From Clostridia bacterium (lineage in GTDB: Bacteria > Bacillota > Clostridia > Oscillospirales > Acutalibacteraceae), in NCBI GenBank assembly GCA_017382915.1, contig JAFNZJ010000002.1:1-21747 (forward strand): a stretch of DNA of 21,747 nucleotides. The letters are read 5' to 3'. Shown here piece by piece: positions 1 through 7,849 of this stretch (its first letter is position 1; every line of letters begins with the position of its first letter). Both the position numbers and the translations under genes were made by a program. The notes under the pieces were generated by a model, which saw only the letters and a program-made list of their open reading frames with translations, did not search any database and was not told the origin of the DNA.

Positions 1-78
1 AAGGTCTTATACAAACATACATAAATAAAAAATACCAAACCTAACCTAAAAAGTTTGATTTGGATTAAGACCAAAAAT

Positions 79-102
79 TTCGTGGTGACTTTCGTGGTGA
101 CT
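79..102. repeat. perfect 12-bp tandem duplication
   Basis: Two exact adjacent copies of TTCGTGGTGACT lie at 79-90 and 91-102. They sit inside a short plus-strand open frame without a start (25-135, stop TAA at 133-135), whose tail reads KNFVVTFVVTFND. The repeat therefore duplicates a V-V-T-F motif. Further out, GGTCTTA (3-9) and TAAGACC (66-72) form an inverted repeat. No gene can be supported in 1-175. The open frame could be the extreme 3' end of a vanished gene, and a tRNA-adjacent integrase tail is one possibility, but this is a guess. Confidence 0.6.
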
Positions 103-167
103 TTTAACGATTTTTATGACAATTTCATTGCTTAAAAAATCAATTCAAAGTACCGATAAATGGCTTA

Positions 168-199
168 AAATAAAGAAAAACCGCTATTTCTAGCGGTTT
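168..199 (-). terminator. terminator of tRNA-Leu
   Basis: Read on the minus strand, a 9-bp stem (arms 191-199 and 178-186) closes a 4-base loop and is followed by a T-rich tract (complement of 167-180). It begins 7 bases beyond the tRNA 3' end, as expected for an intrinsic terminator of a single-gene tRNA transcript. Confidence 0.85.
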
Positions 200-205
200 G
201 TACGA

Positions 206-289
206 TGGTGCGAGTGACGGGACTTGAACCCGTACGCCAAAGACACACGCCCCTCAAACGTGCCTGTCTGCCGATTCCAGCACACTCGC
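206..289 (-). tRNA. tRNA-Leu (anticodon GAG)
   Basis: The reverse complement folds as a class II tRNA of 84 nt. It has a 7-bp acceptor stem (GCGAGTG with CACTCGC), discriminator A and an encoded CCA (206-208). The T-arm contains GGGTTCAAGTCCC, and there is a long variable arm. The anticodon stem CACGT/GCGTG encloses the loop TTGAGGG, so the anticodon is GAG, reading CUC/CUU leucine codons. The gene stands alone with its own promoter and terminator. tRNA 3' ends are common integration sites, and the stretch beyond this one (1-175) is repeat-bearing and gene-poor. Confidence 0.95.
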
Positions 290-322
290 ATATTGTTAAA
301 GCCTTGGGCTACAACGCTAAAT

Positions 323-351
323 ATTATAGCATTTGTTAAGTGGTATGTCAA
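323..351 (-). promoter_or_regulatory. consensus sigma-A promoter of tRNA-Leu
   Basis: On the minus strand TTGACA (346-351) and TATAAT (323-328) are separated by exactly 17 bp. Both hexamers match the consensus completely. The expected start of transcription lies near 316, about 27 nt before the mature tRNA 5' end. Confidence 0.9.
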
Positions 352-420
352 CTGTTTTTTGCAAAAAAATTAAAATAATTTATTTTTTGATAAAAGGGCT
401 AAAAAACCTTATTTAATACA

Positions 421-460
421 CTTTGAGCCTACCTTGTAAATAAACAAGGCAGGCCCAAAG
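421..460 (-). terminator. hairpin after the Gfo/Idh gene
   Basis: A 17-bp stem (421-437 with 444-460, two G-T pairs) closes a 6-base loop, 30 bp past the stop of the oxidoreductase gene. There is no T tract directly after it in the minus direction. The first run of six Ts comes about 15 nt later (401-406), so this is a probable rather than textbook terminator. A weaker AT hairpin (469-484) lies between it and the stop codon. Confidence 0.55.
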
Positions 461-489
461 CTATGGAAAAATTAGCACTAATTTAGCGC

Positions 490-1560
490 TCAAAATTTAA
501 TGGGCATAGGATTTTGAGCATGAACAGTTTCAATAACATTGGTTATTTTTGCTGCCATTTCAGCAGTAACTGCCATCTCTTCGCCCTTAACAAGCTTATT
601 ATAAATCATTTCATAAATTCTTCTTGTACCTACATCAAAGGCGGTGCCGTTAAAGGTGCCTTCCTCTTCATGGGTAACAAGCTTTTCTGAGCAGTAAATG
701 GGGTAGCCGTTAGCGTCCTTAAGAAAATCCTTTTGAACGGGACGGGGTTCATTTTCTGCATCAACAAAATACTTCATTTGGTATTTGGTGGGGGTTGCTT
801 TATAGGTACCGCGTGAGCCCTGAATTTTAACATTAAAATCACAGAAGGCATCGGTGTTATTGATTTCAAGGTCAACAACAGGCTTACCGGGTGCGGTAAG
901 AATAATCTTTGCATAGTCTTCAGCGTCACCGCTGTTCATAGCGCGGTCAAGCTTTGAAAAAGCAACGCGGGTATCATCAGAAAAATCAAGAAAATCTAAA
1001 GCAAGGCCGATTGGGTGAGGACCGGTGTTATAAACATTACCTGCCATGCGGCACTGTAAGGTTTGCCAGTCCCAACGGCGGGCAAAGCCGTTATAAAATA
1101 CGCTAACCTGCTTAATTTCGCCAAGCTTACCACTTTTAATAACCTCTTTATTAAAATCGTGGAAGGGGGCGGCAAAGGTCTGCTGGAATGCCTGAAGCAA
1201 TACTCCCTTTTCCTCGGCGGTTTTAATGAGGTCACAGGCTTCATAATAGTTTCTTGCAAAGGGTTTTTCGGTTAAAACGTTAAAGCCATGCTCTAAAAGG
1301 TCTTTGGTGATGGGGTAGTGCATTTCAGAATATGTAGCATTGGTTACAAGGTCAATGCCTTCAACATCAAAAAGCTCGGTGTAATCAGAATATACCTTAC
1401 AACCTGGGTATTCCTCTAAAGCTCTTTGCCTACGCTGGGCGTCGGCCTCAACAATGGCAACTACATTATAAAGGGTGTTATCCTCACTCTTTAAAAATTT
1501 GCCGTGGATGTCGCGGCCGCTACGGCCTTGGCCAATGATTGCTAAATTTAATTTTTTCAT
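490..1560 (-). CDS. Gfo/Idh/MocA family oxidoreductase
   Basis: This is a probable NAD(P)-dependent sugar or inositol-type dehydrogenase of 356 aa, a normal length for the family. The N-terminal Rossmann fold starts at once (LAIIGQGRSG, residues 6-15). The family signature EKPFA falls at 98-102, with the catalytic-type Lys99. A second conserved segment, GNVYNTGPHPIG (about 174-185), carries His182, in the position of the family's substrate-site Asp/His. The start ATG has a GGAGG 7 nt upstream (1568-1572). The gene is divergent from an AraC-type regulator, which suggests that regulator controls it in response to a carbohydrate. No transporter or other catabolic gene lies alongside, so the substrate cannot be named. 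The family call is firm. Confidence 0.9.
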   Translation of the reverse strand: MKKLNLAIIGQGRSGRDIHGKFLKSEDNTLYNVVAIVEADAQRRQRALEEYPGCKVYSDYTELFDVEGIDLVTNATYSEMHYPITKDLLEHGFNVLTEKPFARNYYEACDLIKTAEEKGVLLQAFQQTFAAPFHDFNKEVIKSGKLGEIKQVSVFYNGFARRWDWQTLQCRMAGNVYNTGPHPIGLALDFLDFSDDTRVAFSKLDRAMNSGDAEDYAKIILTAPGKPVVDLEINNTDAFCDFNVKIQGSRGTYKATPTKYQMKYFVDAENEPRPVQKDFLKDANGYPIYCSEKLVTHEEEGTFNGTAFDVGTRRIYEMIYNKLVKGEEMAVTAEMAAKITNVIETVHAQNPMPIKF

Positions 1561-1619
1561 AAAACAACCTCCAAATAAGTGTTTTACATTTTTTAACCAT
1601 GCTTTGTGGTTATGTTTAA

Positions 1620-1648
1620 ATTATAAACTAAACATTTTACTATGTAAA
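1620..1648 (-). promoter_or_regulatory. promoter of the Gfo/Idh gene, with inverted repeat
   Basis: On the minus strand TTTACA (1643-1648) and TATAAT (1620-1625) are 17 bp apart. An 8-bp inverted repeat, AACATTTT (1631-1638) and AAAATGTT (1655-1662), straddles the -35 element. A shorter one, AACCA (1595-1599)/TGGTT (1607-1611), lies downstream of the -10. Either could bind the divergent AraC-type regulator; that role is inference. Confidence 0.75.
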
Positions 1649-1670
1649 TCGCAAAAAATGTTAAAATATA

Positions 1671-1699
1671 TTGCAAAAAGTGTACTAATATGGTATTAT
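1671..1699 (+). promoter_or_regulatory. promoter of the AraC-type regulator gene
   Basis: TTGCAA (1671-1676) and TATTAT (1694-1699) are spaced by 17 bp, with an extended TGG before the -10. The expected start near 1706 leaves a leader of only about 15 nt. It is back to back with the Gfo/Idh promoter, and the two -35 elements are about 22 bp apart. Confidence 0.75.
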
Positions 1700-1720
1700 T
1701 CATTAAAAGGGGATGATGTT

Positions 1721-2548
1721 ATGAGCCGTTCGGAGATTTATTCCACCTATAAAAACAGTATTTTGTTTTATGAGCACCGCACATCTTATGATGTTGAAAA
1801 TACCATTATTGACGCCCACACCCACGAAAGCTATGAAATAATACTTCTTAAAGAGGGTAAAATCAAATACTCTGTTGAGGGTAAAAACTATAAGCTTAAG
1901 AAAAACAGTATAATTTTTACCCGCCCACACCAAATTCATTCAATTAAGGTTGGGAGTAATGAGTATGAGCGTTATAACATAGCGGCCGATTTTACAAAGC
2001 TGCCCGCAAGCTTTTATAATGAAATTCCTGCCGATTTGGATGTTATTAACTGTGATGGTAATAGGTATTTGCTTTCGGTTTTTGAGCAGCTTGACTATTA
2101 CTTAAATAACGGCGACCGCCAAAACATTGATATTATAGTAAATAATTTAATAATGGAAATACTTTATAATATGAATATTGAGGCGGGGCAGTACCATAGG
2201 CAAAACTTTGTTTCAATTAACCCTATAATTGAGGCCGCCACCCTTTATATTGAGCAAAACCTAACCACAGTTGAGGGTGTAGAGGAAATTTGCAATAAGC
2301 TTTTTATAACCAAAAGCCACCTTCACCATCTTTTTACCAAGCACCTGCAAACCAGTCCCAAGCAGTATATAACGGCCAAAAGGCTGGGTCTGGCACAAAA
2401 TAAAATAAGGGCAGGTGCCAAAGCAACCGATATTTATCAGGGGTGTGGCTTTAATGATTACACCACCTTTTTTAGAAACTATGTAAAGCATTTTGGCTAT
2501 TCACCATCAAGTGAAGCCGAGCGCGAGGTAAAGCTGGAGATAAAATAA
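1721..2548 (+). CDS. AraC family transcriptional regulator
   Basis: The protein has 275 aa in two parts. The N-terminal cupin-like sensing domain (about 20-110) includes the sugar-pocket type motif HTHESYEIILL. The C-terminal AraC/XylS domain with two helix-turn-helix units (about 175-268) includes LFITKSHLHHLFTKHL and GCGFNDYTTFFRNYVKHFGYSP, the family's hallmark. I chose the ATG at 1721 because AAAAGGGGA stands just before it and a promoter ends at 1699. The frame is open further upstream to 1475, but that stretch lies inside the divergent gene and the promoters. It probably regulates the neighbouring oxidoreductase; ligand unknown. Confidence 0.92.
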   Translation: MSRSEIYSTYKNSILFYEHRTSYDVENTIIDAHTHESYEIILLKEGKIKYSVEGKNYKLKKNSIIFTRPHQIHSIKVGSNEYERYNIAADFTKLPASFYNEIPADLDVINCDGNRYLLSVFEQLDYYLNNGDRQNIDIIVNNLIMEILYNMNIEAGQYHRQNFVSINPIIEAATLYIEQNLTTVEGVEEICNKLFITKSHLHHLFTKHLQTSPKQYITAKRLGLAQNKIRAGAKATDIYQGCGFNDYTTFFRNYVKHFGYSPSSEAEREVKLEIK

Positions 2549-2551
2549 TAA

Positions 2552-2599
2552 AAAACCACCAAACTAGGTTATATGCCCCCAGTTTGGTGGTTTTATTTT
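2552..2599. terminator. bidirectional terminator
   Basis: A perfect 14-bp stem (2552-2565 with 2581-2594) has a 15-base loop, a T run on the plus side and the equivalent on the minus side (the A run at 2551-2555). It sits between two convergent genes, so it ends both the AraC-type gene and the long histidine operon. Confidence 0.9.
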
Positions 2600-3414
2600 T
2601 AAATTTCAATTTCTTCAAAGCCGTTTTGCCTTAAGCGTAGTACCTTATTTATACCTGCTGCTTTGCAGTGCTGGGTAGCCTTATCAAAGCCAAAATCTAT
2701 AGAGTCTTTATTATGTGTATCACTGTTTATTATAACCTTGGCACCGCTTTTTGCAATGTGCTTTAATATAGGTAAAGCGGGGTAGGGCTCACTGCGGTAG
2801 CCGCGCGCCATAGCACCAGTATTAACCTCAAAAATAATGTTGGGCTTAGCCTTTACAATTTCATCAACAGTATTTTTAACGATTGATAGGTAGTCCTCAT
2901 CATTTGGGTCAAAAAGGTCGCCCTTTTCATTAAATTTGGTTATTAAATCAAGGTGACCGATTATATCAATATTATCTCTTTTGGCGGCCTTTAGTGTTTC
3001 GTGATAAAAAATCTTAATAACATTTTTGATACCGCCAAATTCCTTAATACACTCCTCAAATACGGCTTTGCTTTGGTCAACGGGGAAGACCTTGCCGCCA
3101 ATATGCAGCTGATGTACCGAGCTTATAAGGTAATCATACTTAAAGTCCGGCATATATGAGTCGCCATCAAGCTCCAACCCTAACAGTATTTCCATTTTGC
3201 CTGCATACTGTTTTTTAAGGTCAGTAATTTCACTGCGGTATAGGGCTTCGCGCTGCATTTTCATTGCATATCCGTTGCGGTAGGGTAGGTGTGAATGTGA
3301 TGAAAAGCCATATGAAACAAAGCCTAATTTGTATGCTGCCTCTGCCATTTCGGCGGGGGTGTTTTTGCCGTCGCAGTAGGTGCAGTGCGAGTGTACTGTT
3401 GATAAAACACTCAT
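2599..3414 (-). CDS. hisK: histidinol-phosphatase, PHP family
   Basis: It dephosphorylates histidinol phosphate to histidinol. The 271-aa protein has the PHP metal-site residues in order: HSH (8-10), Asp15, His40 in SSHSH, Glu81 in LGLELD, His101, His154 in GHLDLI, and D232-x-H234 in NSDTH. This is the HisJ/HisK type found in Firmicutes, unrelated to the HAD-type phosphatase fused to HisB in enterobacteria. It is the last gene of the his operon, and its ATG overlaps the hisIE stop in an ATGA, so translation is probably coupled. PHP proteins include other phosphoesterases, but operon position and the absence of any other histidinol-phosphatase here make the role likely. Confidence 0.9.
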   Translation of the reverse strand: MSVLSTVHSHCTYCDGKNTPAEMAEAAYKLGFVSYGFSSHSHLPYRNGYAMKMQREALYRSEITDLKKQYAGKMEILLGLELDGDSYMPDFKYDYLISSVHQLHIGGKVFPVDQSKAVFEECIKEFGGIKNVIKIFYHETLKAAKRDNIDIIGHLDLITKFNEKGDLFDPNDEDYLSIVKNTVDEIVKAKPNIIFEVNTGAMARGYRSEPYPALPILKHIAKSGAKVIINSDTHNKDSIDFGFDKATQHCKAAGINKVLRLRQNGFEEIEI

Positions 3415-4043
3415 TGCATTTTCTCCTGCTTTACCTTGTGGTCAACGACATGGCGCTTTGCAAGCTCGGTAGTAACCTCATCCAAAGAAATGCCCATTTC
3501 AATCATCATAACGGTTATATGGTAAATAAGGTCGGCAATTTCAAAAACCGCTTCGGCTTTATCGCCACCCTTGGCACCGATAATAACTTCGGTGCATTCC
3601 TCGCCAACCTTTTTAAGTATTTTATCAATACCCTTTTCAAAAAGGTAGGTGGTGTATGAGCCCTCTTTTTTATTTAGCTTGCGGTCAAGCAGCATTTTAT
3701 AAAGGCCTTCGTATGAAAATGCTTCATCACCCGATTTAATATCATTAAAAAAGCAGCTTTCACTACCAGTGTGGCAGGCGGGACCGTTTTTAATAACATC
3801 AATAAGAAGGGTATCGCGGTCGCAGTCGGTTTTTATTGAAACAATCTCCTGCGTGTTGCCTGATGTGGCACCCTTGCGCCAAAGCTCTTTACGGCTACGG
3901 CTGTAAAAACAGGTTTTACCCTCATCAATACTGATTTTAAGCGATTCCTCATTCATATAGGCCAGCATTAAAACCTTGCCTGTAAAATGGTCCTGCACAA
4001 TTGCGGGTATAAGACCATCAGCGTTATATTTTAAATCAAACAT
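3411..4043 (-). CDS. hisIE: bifunctional phosphoribosyl-AMP cyclohydrolase / phosphoribosyl-ATP diphosphatase
   Basis: It catalyses steps 2 and 3 of histidine synthesis. The 210 aa split into HisI (about 1-110) and HisE (about 113-205). HisI shows the Mg site DCDRD (73-77) and the three zinc cysteines Cys74, Cys90 and Cys97 (the last two in ACHTGSESC). HisE is the all-alpha MazG-like fold with KVGEECTEV (145-153) and EIADLIYH (168-175). The start ATG is 1 nt beyond the hisF stop, and the stop overlaps the next gene by 4 nt. The length is normal for the fused form. Confidence 0.96.
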   Translation of the reverse strand: MFDLKYNADGLIPAIVQDHFTGKVLMLAYMNEESLKISIDEGKTCFYSRSRKELWRKGATSGNTQEIVSIKTDCDRDTLLIDVIKNGPACHTGSESCFFNDIKSGDEAFSYEGLYKMLLDRKLNKKEGSYTTYLFEKGIDKILKKVGEECTEVIIGAKGGDKAEAVFEIADLIYHITVMMIEMGISLDEVTTELAKRHVVDHKVKQEKMQ

Positions 4044-4044
4044 A

Positions 4045-4800
4045 TTAAACCCTCATTTCAATATCATTGGACTTTAGGTAAGTTTTAAGGTCCTTTATAT
4101 TTATTTCTTTAAAATGAAAAACAGAGGCCGCAAGACCTGCATCTGCAACGCCTGCTTTAAAAAGCTCTAAAAAGTCTTCCTTTTTACCGGCACCGCCGCT
4201 TGCAATAACGGGAATTTTAACACGCGACTGGATTTCACTAAGCATTTCTAAATCAAAGCCGTTTTTTACGCCATCGGTATCAATGCTGTTTACCACCAGC
4301 TCACCTGCACCGCTTTGCTCACCGTTTACTGCCCACTGTAAGGCATCAATGCCTGTATCAACCCTGCCGCCTGTGGAAAAGATGTGGTATTTACCGTCAA
4401 CGCGTTTTATGTCCATTGAAAGCACCACACATTGGTCGCCGTATTTTTTTGCGGCATCACCAATAAGTGCAGGATTTTTAATAGCGCCCGAATTTACCGA
4501 AACCTTATCAGCACCGCATTTAAGCACCCTGTCAAAATCATCAAGGGTGTTAATGCCACCGCCAACGGTAAGCGGAATAAAAATTTCACTGGCAACCGTT
4601 TTAAGTACATCGGTAAAAAGTGAGCGGTTTTCATAGGATGCCGTTATATCATAAAAGACAAGCTCATCGGCACCGCTTTTATTATAAAATCGGGCTAAAT
4701 CAACGGGGGATGAAACATCCTTAATACCTTCAAAATTTACGCCCTTTACAACTCTGCCGTTTCTAACATCAAGGCAGGGGATAATTCTTTTTGCTAACAT
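4045..4800 (-). CDS. hisF: imidazole glycerol phosphate synthase, cyclase subunit
   Basis: HisF takes ammonia delivered by HisH and converts PRFAR to imidazole glycerol phosphate and AICAR. It is a 251-aa (beta/alpha)8 barrel. The catalytic pair is visible as Asp11 (IIPCLDVRNG) and Asp130 (VLSMDIK). Phosphate-binding loops VGGGI (79-83) and ASGGAG match the family. It overlaps the hisA stop by one base (TAATG), which suggests coupled translation. The length is typical. Confidence 0.97.
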   Translation of the reverse strand: MLAKRIIPCLDVRNGRVVKGVNFEGIKDVSSPVDLARFYNKSGADELVFYDITASYENRSLFTDVLKTVASEIFIPLTVGGGINTLDDFDRVLKCGADKVSVNSGAIKNPALIGDAAKKYGDQCVVLSMDIKRVDGKYHIFSTGGRVDTGIDALQWAVNGEQSGAGELVVNSIDTDGVKNGFDLEMLSEIQSRVKIPVIASGGAGKKEDFLELFKAGVADAGLAASVFHFKEINIKDLKTYLKSNDIEMRV

Positions 4801-5525
4801 TATAAAGTTTTCTCCTTGGCAATTTCAAGTGCACGCTTTAAATCAAGCCTGCCTTCATAAAGCGCCTTACCCAGTATGGCACCATATATACCCATATCAC
4901 AAAGTGCTTTAATTTCCTCCTCAAAGGTAATACCGCCCGATGCCACTATATCAAGCCCTTTAATTTGGCTTAAACGCTTATAGGCATCAAGGTTGGTACC
5001 ACTTAAGGCGCCGTCCTTTGAAATATCGGTGTATATTACGGTTTTAACACCGTCACAACAAAGTTTTTCGCAAAATTCAAATGAGGGTAGGGTGGTAACC
5101 TCCTCCCAGCCGCTTACAGCAACCATACCGTCCTTGGCATCAACACCAACCGCAACGGCATCGCCAAACTCTTTAACGGCTGCAGTAACAAGTGAATAAT
5201 TTTTAACGGCCGCGGTGCCAAGTATTACTCGGCCAACGCCAAGCTTAAGGTAGGCTTCAATACGCTCCATATTGCGGATACCGCCGCCAACCTCAATAAA
5301 AAGCCCCTTTACTGAGCAAAGCTCCTTAATTGCATCAAAATTGGCAAGTGAGCCATCTCTGGCGCCGTCTAAATCAACAACATGCAGGTTTTTTGCCCCC
5401 GCAGTCAAAAATTCATTTGCAACCTCTATTGGGCTGTCGCGGTATACCTTCATAACATCGTAGTCGCCTTTTGTAAGGCGTACCACCTTTGCGCCCCTTA
5501 TATCAATAGCGGGAAAAAGCTCCAT
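4800..5525 (-). CDS. hisA: phosphoribosylformimino-5-aminoimidazole carboxamide ribotide isomerase
   Basis: HisA isomerises ProFAR to PRFAR. It is a 241-aa barrel and a paralogue of HisF. The catalytic residues are Asp8 (FPAIDIRGAKVVRL) and Asp129 (GVDAKDG). EVGGGIR (78-84) and ASGGI are the two phosphate loops. The DLDGA motif (51-55) fits the family. Its ATG follows the hisH stop by 5 nt, with GAGG overlapping the end of hisH. Confidence 0.97.
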   Translation of the reverse strand: MELFPAIDIRGAKVVRLTKGDYDVMKVYRDSPIEVANEFLTAGAKNLHVVDLDGARDGSLANFDAIKELCSVKGLFIEVGGGIRNMERIEAYLKLGVGRVILGTAAVKNYSLVTAAVKEFGDAVAVGVDAKDGMVAVSGWEEVTTLPSFEFCEKLCCDGVKTVIYTDISKDGALSGTNLDAYKRLSQIKGLDIVASGGITFEEEIKALCDMGIYGAILGKALYEGRLDLKRALEIAKEKTL

Positions 5526-5530
5526 TTTAC

Positions 5531-6148
5531 TTAAACCTCCAATTCGGCAAAGGCTTTAAGCAGGTTAAGACCTACATCACCTGATTTTTCAGGGTGAAAC
5601 TGTGCACCAAATACATTGCCTTCATTAACAAGTGCGGGTACCTTTACTTCATAATCTGAAACGGCTAAAAGTGAAGCATCACAGTTTTTGCCATAGAAGG
5701 AATGAACAAAATAAACATAGTCACCGTTATTGGTGTATTTAAAAATTGGGCTTTTAGGGTTTATAATCTCCAGCGCATTCCAACCCATATGGGGGATTTT
5801 AAGCCCACCCTTAATATCATTTTCGAGGGGGCAAATTTCGCCCTTAATAAGACCCAAACCGATATGCTCACCATATTCATAGCTTTTTTCAAAAAGCAGC
5901 TGCATACCAAGGCATATACCTAATATATATTTACCTTTTTTGGCCTCATCCTTAATAAGGTCAAAAAGACCGCTTTGCTTAAGAAGCTTCACGGCATCAC
6001 CAAAGGCGCCAACACCCGGTAAAATTATGCGGTCGGCCGACTTTATGATTTCCGGGTCACTGGTTATAACCGAATCAAGCTTTAAAAAGTTAAGTGAGGA
6101 CTGAAGTGAATATAAATTTCCACATCCGTAGTCAACAATTGCTATCAA
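5531..6148 (-). CDS. hisH: imidazole glycerol phosphate synthase, glutamine amidotransferase subunit
   Basis: HisH releases ammonia from glutamine and channels it to HisF. It is a 205-aa class I amidotransferase. The catalytic triad is Cys79 (GICLGMQ), His185 and Glu187 (FHPEKSG), and the oxyanion-strand region PGVGAFGD (44-51) is present. The start codon is TTG (6146-6148), chosen because AGGTGG lies 7 nt upstream and the conserved N-terminus IAIVDYGCGN follows at once. hisA and hisF lie directly downstream, as expected for complex partners. Confidence 0.96.
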   Translation of the reverse strand: MIAIVDYGCGNLYSLQSSLNFLKLDSVITSDPEIIKSADRIILPGVGAFGDAVKLLKQSGLFDLIKDEAKKGKYILGICLGMQLLFEKSYEYGEHIGLGLIKGEICPLENDIKGGLKIPHMGWNALEIINPKSPIFKYTNNGDYVYFVHSFYGKNCDASLLAVSDYEVKVPALVNEGNVFGAQFHPEKSGDVGLNLLKAFAELEV

Positions 6149-6171
6149 AATAATACCACCTAAAAATGAAT

Positions 6172-6759
6172 TTACAAACTGCCTTTGGTTGAGGGAATAG
6201 CACCGCCAAGTGCGGGGTCAACCTGTTTTGCTGCCAAAATAGCGCGTGCAACAGCCTTATAAATACCTTCAATAATGTGGTGGGTGTTTTTGCCTGCTAA
6301 TTTTTTAATGTGCAGGTTAAATTCACCAACGCGGGTAAAGGCTGCAAAAAATTCTTCAACCAGCTCGGTGTCAAAATTGCCAACGCTGGGGCAGGGAATA
6401 TCTGCATCAAAGCCAAGGTATGCCCTGCCGCCTAAATCAACGGCGGCTAAAATAAGTGCTTCATCCATAGGAAGAACAATATCACCATAGCGCATAATAC
6501 CCGCTTTGTTGCCAAGTGCGGTTTTAAGTGCATCACCCAAAGCAATGCCAATATCCTCGGCGGTGTGGTGAAAATCAACCTTTGTATCACCCTTGCAGGT
6601 TACGGTTAAATCTATGCGACTGTGTTTTGAAAAAAGCTCCAACATGTGGTCTAAAAAGCCACAGCCTGTATCAACCGAATAAACTCCGGTTCCGTCTAAA
6701 TTAAGGCTAAGATAAATATCGGTTTCATTTGTTGTGCGTTTAATTTCTGCAGTTCTCAT
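6172..6759 (-). CDS. hisB: imidazoleglycerol-phosphate dehydratase
   Basis: It dehydrates IGP to imidazole-acetol phosphate. The 195 aa make a monofunctional enzyme without the phosphatase domain of enterobacterial HisB. The Mn-binding repeats are clear: FHHTAED (63-69) and THHIIE (159-164), with His38 in GFLDHM. The C-terminus PSTKGSL is the family's usual ending. An AAAGGATG ribosome binding site overlaps the hisC stop, 8 nt away. Confidence 0.97.
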   Translation of the reverse strand: MRTAEIKRTTNETDIYLSLNLDGTGVYSVDTGCGFLDHMLELFSKHSRIDLTVTCKGDTKVDFHHTAEDIGIALGDALKTALGNKAGIMRYGDIVLPMDEALILAAVDLGGRAYLGFDADIPCPSVGNFDTELVEEFFAAFTRVGEFNLHIKKLAGKNTHHIIEGIYKAVARAILAAKQVDPALGGAIPSTKGSL

Positions 6760-6767
6760 TTACAAAT

Positions 6768-7829
6768 TCATCCTTTCAAAATATCTTCAATATTGGTTAT
6801 TACCGCCTGCATTTGTTCTTTACTGCCAACAGTAATACGAATAAAGTCTTTAATTCTTTCTTTACTGAAGTAGCGCACCAAAATGCCACGATTTTTAAGT
6901 TCTTCATAAAGGGACTTTGCGGAATAATTTGGGTGCGATGCAAAAATAAAGTTTGATTTTGAATTAAGCACCCTAAAGCCAAGCTTTTCAAGGTCTGTTT
7001 TTGTTCGTTCACGATTATTTATAACTGTGTCAATGCAGGTGTCATAATAATTGGCATCGGCAATTGCGGCGGCAGCCGCTTTTATGGTAAGTGAGTTGAT
7101 GTTGTAGGGGTTAAATGAAAAACGCATAGTTTCTAAATCATTTATGATTTTTTCATTACCTACCGCAAAGCCAACCCTAAGACCTGCAAGTGAGCGGCTT
7201 TTTGAAAAGGTTTGAATAACCAGCAGGTTGTCATACTTTTTGGTAAGCTCTACCGCACTGGCCTTGCCAAAGTCCATATAGGCTTCATCCATAATAATAA
7301 GGCGGTCTGGGTTTTGATTTATAAGCTTTTCAACCTCATTTACACTAAGCATTAAGCCTGTCGGTGCATTTGGGTTGGCAATAATAATCGGGCAGTCAAA
7401 GGGCAAATAATCATCTACATTTACCGTAAAATCACCACGCAGAGGCACTTCGGTAAGGTTTACACCAAACAGCTTTGCATAAACGGGGTAAAAGCCGTAT
7501 GAGATGTCAGGGCAGGCAAGACTACCACCCCTGCCGCAAAATGCCATAACCGAAAAGGCTATAACATCGTCTGAGCCGTTACCAACAAAAATATTTTGTT
7601 TATCCACACCAAAATGCTTTGCAATGGCGGTGCGAAGATGTGTTACCTCGGGGTCGGGGTAAAGGTTTAAATCATTTATAACCTCATGGCTTATAGCTTC
7701 CAAAACCTTTGGCGATGGTGAAAAGGGTGATTCATTGGTGTTAAGCTTTATGTACTTTTTATCCTTAGGCTGTTCACCCGGTGTGTAGGGCTCCAGTTCA
7801 CTGTAAAGCCCGCTTAAAAATCTACTCAT
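6768..7829 (-). CDS. hisC: histidinol-phosphate aminotransferase
   Basis: This PLP enzyme moves an amino group from glutamate to imidazole-acetol phosphate. It is a fold type I aminotransferase of 353 aa. Motifs include KLNTNESPF (28-36), NPNAPTG (152-158), DEAYMDF (181-187) and the PLP lysine Lys210 in TFSKSRSLAGLRVGF. The position between hisD and hisB settles the specificity. A 20-nt gap separates it from hisD, and the ribosome binding site (AAGAAGTG) is weaker than its neighbours'. Confidence 0.95.
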   Translation of the reverse strand: MSRFLSGLYSELEPYTPGEQPKDKKYIKLNTNESPFSPSPKVLEAISHEVINDLNLYPDPEVTHLRTAIAKHFGVDKQNIFVGNGSDDVIAFSVMAFCGRGGSLACPDISYGFYPVYAKLFGVNLTEVPLRGDFTVNVDDYLPFDCPIIIANPNAPTGLMLSVNEVEKLINQNPDRLIIMDEAYMDFGKASAVELTKKYDNLLVIQTFSKSRSLAGLRVGFAVGNEKIINDLETMRFSFNPYNINSLTIKAAAAAIADANYYDTCIDTVINNRERTKTDLEKLGFRVLNSKSNFIFASHPNYSAKSLYEELKNRGILVRYFSKERIKDFIRITVGSKEQMQAVITNIEDILKG

Positions 7830-7849
7830 TTAAAGTCACTTCTTTTAAT

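Noticed and set aside
1475..1720. Upstream extension of the AraC-type regulator frame
   Set aside because: It runs into the divergent gene and both promoters. The ATG at 1721 has a good ribosome binding site and begins the conserved protein.
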